This document shows positions 11,459 to 22,444 of a stretch of 64,000 nucleotides of DNA, piece after piece. The DNA is taken from positions 10,447,356 through 10,511,355 of the forward strand of contig NC_060884.1 in NCBI RefSeq assembly GCF_014805685.1, given 5' to 3'. This DNA comes from Silurus meridionalis (taxonomy: Eukaryota; Chordata; Actinopteri; Siluriformes; Siluridae). Position 1 is the stretch's first letter. Every line of letters begins with the position of its first letter. The notes below the pieces were generated by a model. The model ran no database searches. It saw only the letters and a program-made list of their open reading frames with translations, and had not been told where the DNA came from. Both the position numbers and the translations under genes were made by a program.

Positions 11459-12394
11459 ATGAACTCAACTCTTGTACGAGACACATTCAACACCGCATTT
11501 ACAAAAAATTTCATTGTAGTGGGGATATGGCTCAGCCTAAGCTACATCAATATTATTGTTGTTGCTACCTTCTTTAGTCACCAGATCTTTTATGAGGATC
11601 CTCGCTATATTCTCTTCATTCACATGGTCATCAATGATGCTATGCAACTGACTGTCACAGTGATCCTCTTCTTAATTAGCTACATTTATTATACCATCAA
11701 TGTATCTCTCTGCTGTGTCTTAGTTCTTGTGGCTGTCTTTACCACACGCAACACACCTGTAAACTTGGCTGGAATGGCTGTTGAACGCTACATTGCCATT
11801 TGTGAACCTCTACGCCATACCCAGATCTGCACTGTCCGGCGCACCTATATTCTGATTGGCTTTTTCTGGTTCATCTGCATAGTACCTGACGTCACTGACC
11901 TCTTTATAACTTTGGCTGTTGAACCCATCAGCTTCTTTCATAGTTCTATAGTGTGTATTCGAGAGAATGTCTTTAAAGACCCAGTGCTTCTATACAAGAG
12001 GAAGGCCTTTGATGCAATTTATTTCTCTTTAGTTTTCCTCACACTAATCTACACTTACCTGAGGGTTCTGTTTGCAGCCCGGGCCGTTTCTAGTGAGAAA
12101 ACATCAATCCAAAAGGCAAGAAACACTATTTTGCTTCATGGAGTTCAACTTCTCATGTGTATGCTCTCATATATTTCTCCCAGCGTTGAGGTCATACTAC
12201 ACATGATCTTCCCTGGGCACATCATGGAGATCCGCTATGCCAACTATCTTGTTGTTTACATCATGCCACGTTTTCTAAGTCCGATCATATATGGTGTCCG
12301 CGATCAAAAGTTCTGCAAGTATATGAAGAGGTATTTTATAATTGTTCAGTGCAAATCCAGCACAAGAATAGACACACTAGGAGAAAATAATTAG
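11459..12394 (+). CDS. or131-2-like: Odorant receptor 131-2-like (first copy)
   Basis: A 311-residue seven-transmembrane odorant receptor, expected in the ciliary membrane of olfactory neurons, coupling ligand binding to a G protein. Approximate helices: TM1 18-40, TM2 50-76, TM3 82-106, TM4 129-151, TM5 184-206, TM6 221-244, TM7 259-281. The segment after TM3 reads M-A-V-E-R-Y-I-A-I-C (106-115), the family form of the G-protein-coupling motif. TM7 ends P-R-F-L-S-P-I-I-Y-G-V-R-D (270-282). An N-S-T glycosylation site is at residue 2. The coding region is one intact exon. This start matches the MNS starts of two neighbours. The exact subfamily name is from memory; OR identity is firm. Confidence 0.92.
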   Translation: MNSTLVRDTFNTAFTKNFIVVGIWLSLSYINIIVVATFFSHQIFYEDPRYILFIHMVINDAMQLTVTVILFLISYIYYTINVSLCCVLVLVAVFTTRNTPVNLAGMAVERYIAICEPLRHTQICTVRRTYILIGFFWFICIVPDVTDLFITLAVEPISFFHSSIVCIRENVFKDPVLLYKRKAFDAIYFSLVFLTLIYTYLRVLFAARAVSSEKTSIQKARNTILLHGVQLLMCMLSYISPSVEVILHMIFPGHIMEIRYANYLVVYIMPRFLSPIIYGVRDQKFCKYMKRYFIIVQCKSSTRIDTLGENN

Positions 12395-12748
12395 ATAATA
12401 TGCCATTAAAATAAATGGATAATTTTATGAATGCATGTATAAGTTTAAGTGCAATTCAGAATTATTTGCAACCAGAAAATCGCAGAAAATAAGTAGTATC
12501 ATTGAAAAATTATATCACATAAAAACTGCAAAAATAAAAACATCTAAAAAGAAAAATGCATGCTATGAGTGGTTGACTGAAACACATACATGTATAATTT
12601 GTGAAATATTCTGCAAAACACTAGTTTAATAATTGCGGGGTGCGGTGTGAGAGGGCAAGACTAAAATGGAATTTGATAACACGGCCTCCTCCTGTAATGT
12701 ATACGAGTCTTTTAGAGAGCCCCTCCATCATGCTTAATTTTTTGTCTT
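12384..12748 (+). repeat. OR 3' flank, duplicated at 18831-19078 plus 22445-22583
   Basis: From the last codons of the first OR gene onward, this segment recurs nearly identically at 18831-19078 and continues, beyond a LINE insertion, at 22445-22583 (the GCGGGGTGCGGTGTGAGAGG block). It is the tail of a tandemly duplicated unit whose head is at about 10091. It ends at TCTTTG, where it joins sequence matching 10094 onward. Confidence 0.85.
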
Positions 12749-12948
12749 TGTACAGACACACACACAAAACAAAATACTATTTCATTAATAGATACGGCAC
12801 ATCATATATTCCTGAATGCACACATCAAAACAAAATTTTTAATAGAAGTTACAAAGACATTGCATATGCATAATTGATTAGCTGTATTCTTCGACACATG
12901 CAGACCATTTTTGCCCAGTCTCTTTCTTATTGTGAAGTCATTAACACT
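12749..12948 (-). mobile_element. Second copy of Tc1 plus LTR-like insert (left part)
   Basis: These bases repeat 10093-10290 with few changes, including the boundary between the LTR-like insert and Tc1 (CCCAGTCTCTTTCTTATTG). The copy stops at CATTAACACTG, where retroviral sequence begins. The rest of this Tc1 copy resumes at 18729. Confidence 0.85.
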
Positions 12949-13004
12949 GTAGTCAATCAAACATGTCTTACCTAGTCGAGAGTATCACGTCGGGGTCACC
13001 AAAT
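12949..13004 (-). other. Extra retroviral primer-binding site and leader beyond the 3' LTR
   Basis: On the minus strand, just past the 3' LTR, lies ATT then TGGTGACCCCGACGTGAT, complementary to the 3' end of tRNA-Trp. It is followed by a leader with a splice donor (CTAGGTAAGA). This is what normally follows a 5' LTR, so it looks like the start of a second provirus sharing this LTR. It ends abruptly at 12949. Confidence 0.8.
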
Positions 13005-13431
13005 TGTAAGAAAGATCCCCTGCCCTCTCGTCTGTGTCTCTTCTCTGCAAGGCCTTAGGAGCTCCAGAGCAATGAAAGAACAACCCACACGATTAAAATC
13101 AAGTCTGGTTTATTCAATACCACTGCTCAAAGAACTGGGCTGCAAGGCCGGGTAGATATACACATCAGTCCAAGCCATAGTGCGTAGGAAAGGCGGGGTG
13201 GTCATTGCGACACGGACAGAGTTATCGTGTGTTGACAGAGATAGGGGTCAGAAACATATGTGCGTAAGAAAAGGGAACAGGATGTGCTTATAGCTATCTT
13301 CTAACTGAACGCCCTTGGTCTTCTAACATCCAGTCACGCTATAGCACAAAATGTACAGGTCAGCAAAGACAGGAGGATCCTGTCTCCAAGAAGGTCAAGA
13401 TGCCAAGGCTACTAAAGAATACATTTCAACA
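13005..13431 (-). repeat. Retroviral 3' LTR
   Basis: A 427-bp LTR on the minus strand, preceded by a purine tract (AGAAGGGA, 13433-13440) that would prime plus-strand DNA synthesis. It matches the LTR at 18292-18728. Confidence 0.85.
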
Positions 13432-13517
13432 ATCCCTTCTATTATACTTAATAATCTGTTTAAGTATAATCACATGAATGTAACAGTGTATTGATCATTA
13501 GATGGATTTCGCAAACG

Positions 13518-13595
13518 CTAAATGTCATGTGGATGGGCTTGGACGGGTAACCCTGTCCCAAGCAGGGTGAGGAGTAGTAGAACGATGGCAGCCAT
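13518..13595 (-). pseudogene. Retroviral env stub: signal peptide only
   Basis: A 25-codon minus-strand frame starts M-A-A-I-V and continues with a leucine-rich hydrophobic stretch of about a dozen residues, like an envelope signal peptide. It stops almost at once. The position between integrase and the polypurine tract is where env belongs. The rest of env, including receptor-binding and fusion parts, is absent. Confidence 0.55.
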
Positions 13596-13864
13596 ACCGG
13601 TCACTGGCTGCGCTTTTCTCAAGAAGAGGTTGCTGTTCAGTCCCTCGCTGCTTCTCCCGACACTTCCTGCAATGTGGAGAATGTCCGAAGAGGCGGCACA
13701 GGAATGTCTGAGGTGCGACGGAGGTCATCCATGGGCTTACTTAGACCATTCCCCCTCTTCAACTCTGTGGAAGAATAAGTTCTACCGATGGCCGTCAGTT
13801 CTTACTTCTGATCACTAGGACATATAAGAACACCACAGTTAAGTATATATCTTTATAACAATTA

Positions 13865-16800
13865 TCACTTTGGGGCATGTTTCAGTCGTCCGGCGTGGAT
13901 CCACTGTGGAAAGAGATCAGTTAATACAGCCGTACGAGTCACAGCGATCACGTCTGCAGGTTCACTGTATGGGGTCTCACCCAAGGGTGTTCCCATTTTG
14001 TCCAATTTCTTTACCAGGACTCGATCCCCTACCTTAAAGGGGTGAGTGTTTTTGGTCGGAATTGGGGGTCTCCTTGCATTTACCCGTGTCCAATAATCAT
14101 CTAATGTTTGTAGCAACCCTGCAGCGTACTCGCTGAGATGCACATCTAGGTCCCCCGTACCCACAGCCTGTTTGCCTCGTCGCCATGGGAGGGGAAAGGG
14201 TCGCCCCATTACAAGTTCATACGGTGAGAGATGATCAAGGGCCACTTGTGCGGTCATTCGCATATCTGCGAGAATGAGTGGGAGAGCATACAGCCAATTT
14301 TTGGAGCCAGATGCGTGCATGGCTTTAAGATTTTTGTCCTTTATCATATGATTAGCGCGTTCCACAATGCCTGATGATTGTGGGTGGTACGGAATATGGA
14401 AATGCCAATTGATTTTCAGCTCCTTGCACAGAAGTTGAGTGACCTTGGAGATGAATGGGGTTCCTTTATCAGAATCAATTCCTACAGGGATGCCGTATCT
14501 AGGAATTATCTCACTAGTTAGCTTTTAAACCACGACTCTAGCGTTTTCTTTGCTACAAGGGAAAGCCTCTACCCACCGTGAAAATGTATCCACCATTACC
14601 AAAAGATATCTGAAAGGGCCCTGTCTTGGCATGTGCGTGAAATCGATCTGCCATTCCTGAAAAGGTGTCTCAGGGACGGGAATGTGTTGGTGTATGGCAT
14701 CTGGTTTGGAGATGTTATTTTGTGCGCATGTTAAACACCTATCTAGAATGTTGTTCACGTCTGTGTACAGGTGGTCCATACAGAAGCTTTCAGTTAGGTC
14801 GTGTAACACCCCTCTTCGTCCGCGGTGAGTGGAACCATGAAACTCGCGGACGAGGAATGGAGTACAGTGATGTTGGAGGCAAAGACGACCCTGTCCATCT
14901 AGAACGTTTGCGGAGTCAGTAGCACCCTGACTCAACCAAAATAGGCGACCAGCAGGTGAAGCCGAAGCCTGCAGTGAAGGGAGGTCCATGTCAGGTAAAA
15001 CAGCGCTGATCATGGTATTAACAGACACCATGGCTGGCGATAAATCTGGTGGCAGAGGGCGTGATGCCGCAGCTTGCTTAGCCATTCGGTCGGCGAGACT
15101 ATTACCCCACACCTCGTCTGTATCACCAGAGGAGTGCGCCTTAGTTTTTACAATAGCCAACGAACGGGGCAGGTGGCAGGCAGTGATTAGATCTTGTACT
15201 AATGATGCGTGTGAAATGGGTTTGCCATCAGCAGTAGTGAAGCCCCGAGATTTCCAGATGTGGCCGAAATCGTGAGCCACCCCGAAGGCATAACGGGAGT
15301 CAGTATAAATGGTGACGTCGGTGTCTGCCGCGAGGACACAGGCGCGGGTGAGTGCGAATAGTTCAGCAGCCTGGGCAGAGGAGAAAGGGAGAGAAAAAGA
15401 CTCAAGAACAGTGTTAGGTAGTTGACAAACAGCATAACCAAAAAGGTAAACACCATCTCTAGGTTTGGAGCAGGAACCATCAACAAAGAGAACATCGCCT
15501 ATCTGTAGGGGAACAGAGGATAGGTCAGGGTGAATACTGGTGTCATTGACAATTTCGGTGAGGCAATCATGGTCGGAGCCCCCCATACAGTCATCCGTCG
15601 TTAAGCAGGCGCTGTAGGCGTGAGCTACAGTGTCATGGGAAGACAAGGGACGTATAGTTAACTGCTCAGTGGCCAACAAAACAGTCTCATACCCTGAGCG
15701 ACGTTGTGAAGACGTGTGCTGTGTGTTTAGATTGCGTAATATCTGTGTTACCTGATGTGAGGTGTGCAGAATCAGAGGATGAGATAGAACGATCTTTTCA
15801 GCATCAGTTACCATCAGAGCACAGGAGGCAACGGCACGAAGACAGGCCGGCAAACCCTGAGCCACGGAGTCAAGGGATTTTGAAAGAAACGCACAAGGTC
15901 GCATGCCTCCCCCATGTTCCTGAGCCAACACCCCAGATGCTGTGCCTGGTTGAGTTGCCACGTACAGGTGGAACAGAAGGCTGTAGTTAGGCAGTCCCAG
16001 TGTGGGAGCCGTACACTGGGCTCATTTCAAGGCCCCGAAGGCGGTCAGCATTTCCGGATTCCATGTCAAGGGCGCGGTTGAGGGATCAGAGTGCTTCACT
16101 GCAGTGCGCAGACACTTGTCATACAAAGAGCAGTCTGGAATACACTGACGGCAGTAGTTGATAAGGCCGAGGAAAGCCTGCAGTGCCTGTTCAGTGGCGG
16201 GCCGCTGAGTGTCCATGATGACTTGTATTCGTTCAGCAGTCAGTTTCCTGGAGCCCTGAGAAAGTTCATAGCCCAGGTACCGGACAGTGTTCTGGCAGAA
16301 CTGTAGTTTCGTCTTGGATACTTTGAAACCCTTTTCAGCCAGGTGCTTGAGTAGGGCCAGAGTGGCTGTCTGGCAGGTGTCATAGTCGGTAGCAGTTACC
16401 AGGAGATCATCAGCGTACTGTAGAACTACTGAATCAGGGGGGAGGCAGAGGCTCGACAGGGCGTTCTTGACCGTGGTCGCGAAGACCGCGGGGGAATCGA
16501 TATACCCCTGTGGCAGCCTAGTCCATGTGTACTGCTGCCTCCTGTGTGTGAAGGCAAAGAGAGGCTGCGTCTCCTTCCCTACAGGAACACTGTGTGAAGG
16601 TCAATCACAGAAAAGACTGTATGAGTACATGGAATTGGGGCTATGATGGAGGAGACGTCAGGGACAATTGGTGCGACTGGAATAAGTTTGTTTATTTTTC
16701 GCAGATCTTGGGTGAATCTCCACGAGCCATCTGGTTTTGGTACAGGATTAACAGGTGTGTTGTATGGGCTGACGCATGGGGTGACTACGCCCTGTTGCAA

Positions 16801-16884
16801 AAGAGAATTCAAAATAGAGTCAATGCCAGTAGTTTTTCCAGGTGATAAAGGATATTGTTTAATAAACACAGGCGTCAAATGTTT
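13865..16884 (-). pseudogene. Retroviral pol remnant (RT, RNase H, integrase)
   Basis: On the minus strand, RT begins near 16878 with a P-K-P-D-G-S-W-R-F block. Its catalytic Y-A-D-D is intact at 16406-16417, in a frame separate from the start. RT and the thumb/connection region run to about 16022. RNase H and integrase share the frame 15961-14525. RNase H shows F-V-D-G-S. Integrase has the H-H-C-C zinc module and a core D (W-Q-I-D-F-T). After stops near 14524, frame 14365-13865 holds the core glutamate (G-I-V-E-R-A-N) and the C-terminal domain. Frameshifts and stops make it inactive. I saw no protease motif. Confidence 0.85.
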
Positions 16885-17321
16885 AACCTTGGCCTCGTAT
16901 GGAGGACGTCAACATTATCAGGGTGTCTGGATTATCTTTCCAGAACAAGGTGGATCTTACCCGTGTTGTTTTCTTCTTTCTACGCAGCCGTACTCCTTCT
17001 TCTGCTCCTCCTGCCGCCTCTCCCCCCTCCTCTTCCTCCTTTATCTCCTCATTAACTACATCGTCATTCGAATATTTTAACACCGGGACGCGTCCAAGCA
17101 AACTATCCTCGTCATAACTAATCGCCTAGTTTACTTTGCAAGATGAATCTATAATCTGCGCCAGTCAGCTGACAGTTACGCGAACTTTTGATTAACATAT
17201 CGACAAAAGGCAGAGGTTTATCGGGGGAGGGCAAGAGACTAATGATATCTTTAAGAGCAGATGGTGAAGGCGGAGTAACCTGTACTCCTGAGGGTTTAGC
17301 TACCCATACACATGCTGCATT

Positions 17322-18006
17322 CTACGGGGGAGGATCGGGAAGCGTCCCAGCATCGGGACCAACATCATCAGGGTCACTGTCATCGTCTGAGCTGTCAGAG
17401 CTAGAGTCGGAACTGGAATCACTAGATTCCTCTTCCTTGGGTTTCTTTTTTAGCCCCTTCTGTGTTTTTTTCTTAGCTGAGGTTTCTCCTGTGTCGGAGA
17501 CCTTTATCACGGCTAGCGATGGATACATATTAGCCACTGGAGGTGGTTCGGGGTCGCGGTCAGGCGCATTGGGCAATACCTCTTTTTTTTCCCCCCGAAT
17601 AAGGCGGCGGTTTAGCGAGAGAAATGGAGAGTGGTATGGGAGTTAAAAGACCAGGATCTGTTCGGTTCCTAGGTTTTGGAATACCCTTCAATACTCTTTT
17701 TGGAGTGTAGATGTTTTTGCGTTCGTCCCAGATTTTCTTCATCTCATACCATCGCCCATAACATTCCCGCATATAACCGAGATTCCATTGTGGATCTCCG
17801 AGGCCTTCATAAATCATGCGATACGCGGAGGCTAAATATCCTGGGTCGAATGTACCCTCTCTGGGGTAAGGTGGAATCTGAGGGGTTGCCTCAGTCCAAC
17901 CAGCTAAATTGTCAAGATAAGGGGTAACGAAGTATGTTAGACCACAACGTTGCATCCAAACAGAAGGCGTCTCTCCAGGCTCAGGTTTAGGGTATGAGTT
18001 TCCCAT
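17322..18006 (-). pseudogene. Retroviral gag remnant, matrix region
   Basis: I chose the Met at 18006 because it begins M-G-N-S, a myristoylation signal typical of retroviral matrix proteins that anchor Gag at the plasma membrane. The open frame extends 16 codons further upstream. A frame change falls at a T8C6 homopolymer on the plus strand (about 17583-17596). After it comes an acidic, serine/aspartate-rich and lysine-rich segment (17322-17576). The capsid region is mostly missing and I see no zinc knuckle. Confidence 0.65.
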
Positions 18007-18236
18007 TTTAAAATACCAACACCAATACTTATCAGCAATACAGGCAAGAGACACAAAGAGAATATTCTCCTTTTTGTTTTACAGCGCGCTCTGCCCAGTA
18101 ACTATAATACTGAGGTCCTCCTTCCTTTCAGGGGCTATACAGGAATACCCTAATCCTATACCTGCTCAGTAATACCAATACTGAGGTCTACCTTCCCCTG
18201 AAAGGAGATATCCTAGTTCAAATACTGCCAACCAGG

Positions 18237-18291
18237 TAGTCAATCAAACATGTCTTACCTGGTCGAGAGTATCACGTCGGCGTCACCAAAT
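18237..18291 (-). other. Retroviral primer-binding site and leader
   Basis: This follows the 5' LTR on the minus strand. It is the tRNA-Trp type primer site with one base changed from the copy at 12949-13004 (GGCGTCACC versus GGGGTCACC on the plus strand), then the same leader with a GGTAAGA splice donor. Confidence 0.8.
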
Positions 18292-18728
18292 TGTAAGAAA
18301 GATCCCCTGCCCTCTCGTCTGTGTCTCTTCTCTGCAAGGCCTTAGGAGCTCCGGAACAATGAAAGAACAACCCACACGATTAAAATCAAGTCTGGTTTAT
18401 TCAATACCACTGCTCAAAGAACTGGGCTGCAAAGCCGGGTAGATATACACATCAGTTCAAGCCATAGTGCGTAGGAAAGGAGGGGAGGTCATTGGGACAC
18501 GGACAGAGTTATCGTGTGTTGACAGAGATAGGGGTCAGAAACATATGTGCGTAAGAAAAGGGAACAGGATGTGCTTATAGCTATCTTCTAACTGAATGCC
18601 CTTGGTCTTTTAACATCCAGTCACACGATAGCACAAAATGTACAGGTCAGCAAAGACAGGAGGATCCTGTCTCCAAGAAGGTCAAGATAGGAAGGTTCGC
18701 CAAGGCTACTAAAGAATACATTTCAACA
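18292..18728 (-). repeat. Retroviral 5' LTR
   Basis: A 437-bp LTR on the minus strand, TG...CA bounded, containing a TTTAAT-type AT-rich core. It abuts the Tc1 fragment at 18729. It is 10 nt longer than its partner owing to one indel near 18685. Confidence 0.85.
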
Positions 18729-18823
18729 CTGTACCATGTTTTTGCCATAAATAATAATGGCAATAATGGCTCCCACTGTGGTAACCTTTCCCAGACTGAT
18801 AGATCTCAATTAATTTCTGTCAC
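18729..18823 (-). mobile_element. Second Tc1 copy, right part
   Basis: These bases match 10423-10505 of the first Tc1 (CTGTACCATGTTTTTGCCAT and GACTGATAGATCTCAATTA). Compared with that copy, about 132 bp is missing at the retroviral insertion. The match breaks off near 18823 and joins the OR 3' flank copy. Confidence 0.8.
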
Positions 18824-18830
18824 ATTTAGA

Positions 18831-19078
18831 AGAAGATAATTAGATAATATGCCATTAAAATAAATGGATAATTTTATGAATGCATGTATAAGTTTAAGTG
18901 CAATTCAGAATTATTTGCAACCAGAAAATCACAGAAAATAAGCAGTATCATTGAAAGATTATATCACAACTGCAAAAAGAAAAACATCTAAAAAGAAAAA
19001 TGCATGCTATGAGTGGTTGACTGAAACATATACATGTATAATTTGTGAAATATTCTGAAAAACACTAGTTTAATAATT
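18831..19078 (+). repeat. Duplicate of OR 3' flank (copy of 12384-12632)
   Basis: It is nearly identical to the downstream flank of the first OR gene, starting at that gene's last codons including the stop (GATAATTAGATAATATGCC). No OR coding sequence precedes it. It is interrupted at 19078 by a LINE and resumes at 22445. Confidence 0.85.
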
Positions 19079-19548
19079 CAATTCAATTCAATTCATTTTT
19101 ATTTGTATAGCGCTTTTAACAATGAACATTGTCTCAAAGCAGCTTTACACAGATAATGTGGTGATTAAACATAAATATGTTCTTTGTAAGTATGTTTGTC
19201 CCTGATGAGCAACTGTGGCAAGGAAAAACTCCCTGAGATGGCATAAGGAAGAAACCTTGAGAGGAACCAGACTCAAGAGGGAACCCATCCTCATCTGGGT
19301 TGCACCAAATGTCCATTTGAAGCAGATATACAATGTTGTGGGGTACAGTGATGATGATCAGAAGCAAACTGCACTCCCGAGTCAGTGCAGCAGACCGCTG
19401 ACACCAACTACAGTCCAATCCGTCCTCAAAGCACCCGTTCTACTCCGGAATTAAGAGACCGTCCCGAGCTGCACAGAAGTGTGAAGATCCAAGGAGGGAG
19501 AGGGGCAGGAACACTGGTCACTGGAGCCTCAGGAGCATGTTTAACTCG

Positions 19549-19551
<3 letters not shown>

Positions 19552-19588
<37 letters not shown>
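19552..19588. repeat. (GA)n microsatellite
   Basis: An uninterrupted GA dinucleotide run inside the LINE 3' UTR. Confidence 0.95.
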
Positions 19589-19591
<3 letters not shown>

Positions 19592-20106
19592 GACGGAAGA
19601 GAAGGATATGGATTATTAAGTGTAACTATTGGTGTACGAAAGTTAATGTCACTGTGCAGTTTGGACTCGGCAAGACTCGCTATGGCAGCATAACTAAAAG
19701 GGAGAACCAGAAGGTAACACAGACATGAGGGATCTCTGGGATAAGAGACGACCCACCACACCACCGTCAACAAACCTGAGTGAACGTGTGAATGTGAGGG
19801 GCGACAGCATACAAATATACCAGTTCACCAAACACTCTATATCCATGTTCCTCCAGATCTGTGCCTTTACCTAAGAAATCTACTGATAAAAGGCTTGACT
19901 AAATAAATACGTTTTCAACCTCGACTTGAACACTGAGACTGTGTCTGAGTCCCGAACACTGATTGGAAGGCTGTTCCATAACTGTGGGGCTTTATAAGAG
20001 AAAGATCTGCCCCCTGCTGTAGTCTTCATTATTTGAGGAACCAACAGATAGCCAGCACCTTTTGATCTAAGTAGGCGTGGAGGATCATACTGGTACAGAA
20101 GTTCAC

Positions 20107-22441
20107 TCAGATACTGCGGTGCGAGACCATTGAGTGCTTTATCGTCAGTAGTAATATTTTATAATCAATGCGAGATTTGATTGGGAGCCAGTGTAGACTG
20201 ATTAAAACAGGGGTGATGTGGTCATATTTCCTAGATCTAGTGAGGACCCTTGCTGCTGCATTCTGGACTAACTGAAGCTTATTGATGCACTTACTCGCAC
20301 ACCCAGACAGTAAAGCGTTACAGTAGTCTAATCTAGAAGTAACAAAAGCATGAACCAGTTTTTCTGCATCCTGTAACGACATCATATTTCTAATCTTAGC
20401 AATATTTCTAAGGTGAAAGAAGGCGATTCTGGTGATATTATTCACGTGAGACTCAAAGGAAAGACTCGGGTCAATAATCACACCAAGGTCTTTGACAGCC
20501 GTACATGCTGAAACAGAAACACCATCCAGAGATGCTACGTAATCGGAAAGTTTACTTCTAGCTGCATGTGGTCCTAGTAAAAGTACTTCCGTCTTATCTG
20601 AGTTGAGCAGAAGAAAGTTATTAAGCATCCACTGTCTAATGTCCTTTACACACTTCTCAACATTGTTAAGCTGATCTCTCTCATCTGGCTTTGCTGAAAT
20701 ATACAGCTGTGTGTCATCAGCATAGCAATGGAAGCGAATCCCATGTTTATGAATAATTTCACCAAGAGGCAGCATATATAAAGAGAAAAGCAGTGGGCCT
20801 AAGACAGATCCTTGAGGAACACCAAACTTTACCTCATAGAGCGTGGAGAACTCACCATTTACATCCACAAACTGATAGCGATCAGTCAAATAAGACCTGA
20901 GCCAAGAGAGAGCTGTTCCTTTATTCCTACAACATTCTCAAGTCTAGCAAGCAGTATAGTGTGATCAATGGTGTCAAAAGCTGCACTAAGGTCGAGCAAA
21001 ACAAGTAAGGAGACAAAACCCTGATCAGAGGCCAATAACAGGTCATTTACCACCTTAACTAGTGCCGTCTCTGTGCTATGATGAGGCCGAAATCCTGACT
21101 GATACATTTCAAAATGTTATTCATAAGCAGATGTGAGCATAACTGCTGTGCTACAACCTTTTCTAAAATTTTGGATATAAAGGGGAGATTTGATATCGGT
21201 CTGTAGTTGGACAACTGACATGGGTCAAGGTCAGGTTTCTTAATAAGGGGGTGGATAACTGCCAGTTTGAAGGATTTCGGTACATAACCAGTGCTAATGG
21301 AAGAGTTAATTATTTTTAAAACAGGTTTGATTACCTCTGGAGCTATCTGTTTAAAGAAACTAGTAGGCAAGGGATCGAGAATACAGGTTGATGATTTTGA
21401 TGAGGAGATTAATGAAATTAAGTCACTCTCATGAATAGTAGTGAAGCTTTGTAATTGATTGTCTGCTATAATGACACTGCTGTCTACAGGGTTACTTGTA
21501 AAATAATTTGGATTTATATTAACCGCCTGGATTTCTTGCCTGATGTTTTCAATTTTATTATTAAAAAAGTTCATGAAATCATTACTACCTATTGATGGTG
21601 TGCATGTTAGCGCAGTGCTTTTATTCCCTGTTAATTTTGCTACCGTGCTGAATAAAAATCTAGGATTATGCTTGTTATTTTCTATGAGGGTGGAGAAATA
21701 TGCTGATCTGGCAGCACTAAGAGATTTTCTATAATTTAGGAGGCTCTCCTTCCATGCTATTTGAAATACTGTTAATTTTGTTTGACGCCATTTACGCTCT
21801 AGTTTTCGAGTGTTCTGTTTTAAGGTGCGCGTATGATCATTATACCACTGTGCTAATTTTTCTCCTGATCATTTTGGTCTTAAGGGAGCTACATCATCTA
21901 GAGTGTAACGAACGTTGTTTCTAGATGTTCAGTGGCCCAGTCGAGCTCTGCGGGTCTGACGGAGATCTATCTAATATCGTAATATCGGGAAGATAATTAA
22001 TAAAACGCGCTGCTGTAGCTGACGTGAAAGTACGCTTAACACGGTAACGTGGTGAGGTAGAAATGCGATGACTAAGGCAAATTTTAAACGAGATTAGATA
22101 ATGGTCTGAAATAGCTTCAGACTGTGGAATTATGACTAAGTTTTTTATTTTTAATCCAAATGTTAACAACAAGTCGAGAGTGTGTCCACCACTATGAGTG
22201 GGTCCTATAACATTCTGATTAATTCCGACTGAGTCTAGAATGGACACAACTGCTGCTCTTAAGGAGTCTTCCTGATTATCAAAATGAATATTAAAGTCTC
22301 CAACCATTAATGCTTTGTCTAAAGAAGTAGCTAGATTTGTAATGAAATCTGCAAATTCTATCAGAAAATCAGAGTAGGGCCCTGGGGGTCTATAAATAAT
22401 AATTAGTGGAATTAACTGACTTGACCTGCTTTCAGACACTG
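20107..22441 (-). pseudogene. L2-type LINE ORF2: endonuclease C-terminus and reverse transcriptase
   Basis: Minus-strand frames read in order. 22586-21921 carries the endonuclease part: V-G-D-F-N-I-H-F, then S-D-H-Y-L-I with the catalytic His. 21574-21059 carries RT start with S-N-Y-R-P-I-S. 21107-20886 has [12 protein letters not shown]. 20889-20107 has [10 protein letters not shown] and an intact Y-A-D-D-T. Two frame changes near 21070 and 20890, plus 5' truncation, inactivate it. The first listed frame runs a little past the element into flanking DNA. Confidence 0.85.
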
Positions 22442-22444
22442 AAT

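Larger units (their letters stand above)
12949..18728 (-). mobile_element. Class I (gamma/epsilon-like) endogenous retrovirus with tRNA-Trp primer site
   Basis: Two LTRs (13005-13431 and 18292-18728) in the same orientation flank minus-strand gag and pol remnants and an env stub. By eye the LTR copies with their leaders differ by 13 substitutions and one indel of about 10 nt. Both LTRs run TGTTGAAATG...CTTTCTTACA on the minus strand. The integrase C-terminus ends in a W-I-H-A block resembling gammaretroviruses. All genes are broken. The left edge is not an LTR end: a second primer site and leader follow the 3' LTR. Confidence 0.85.
19079..22444 (-). mobile_element. CR1/L2-type LINE, 5'-truncated, with target duplication
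   Basis: A minus-strand LINE ending in a tandem ATTCA tail (19079-19096) typical of L2-type elements. It is flanked by ATAATT at 19073-19078 and 22445-22450. The uninterrupted target is seen at 12625-12640, so the boundaries are exact. It is truncated at the 5' end within the endonuclease. The 3' UTR (19079-20100) includes a GA run. Confidence 0.88.

Noticed and set aside
17188..17646. 152-codon plus-strand serine-rich frame
   Set aside because: It is the antisense of the acidic serine/aspartate-rich gag segment on the minus strand.
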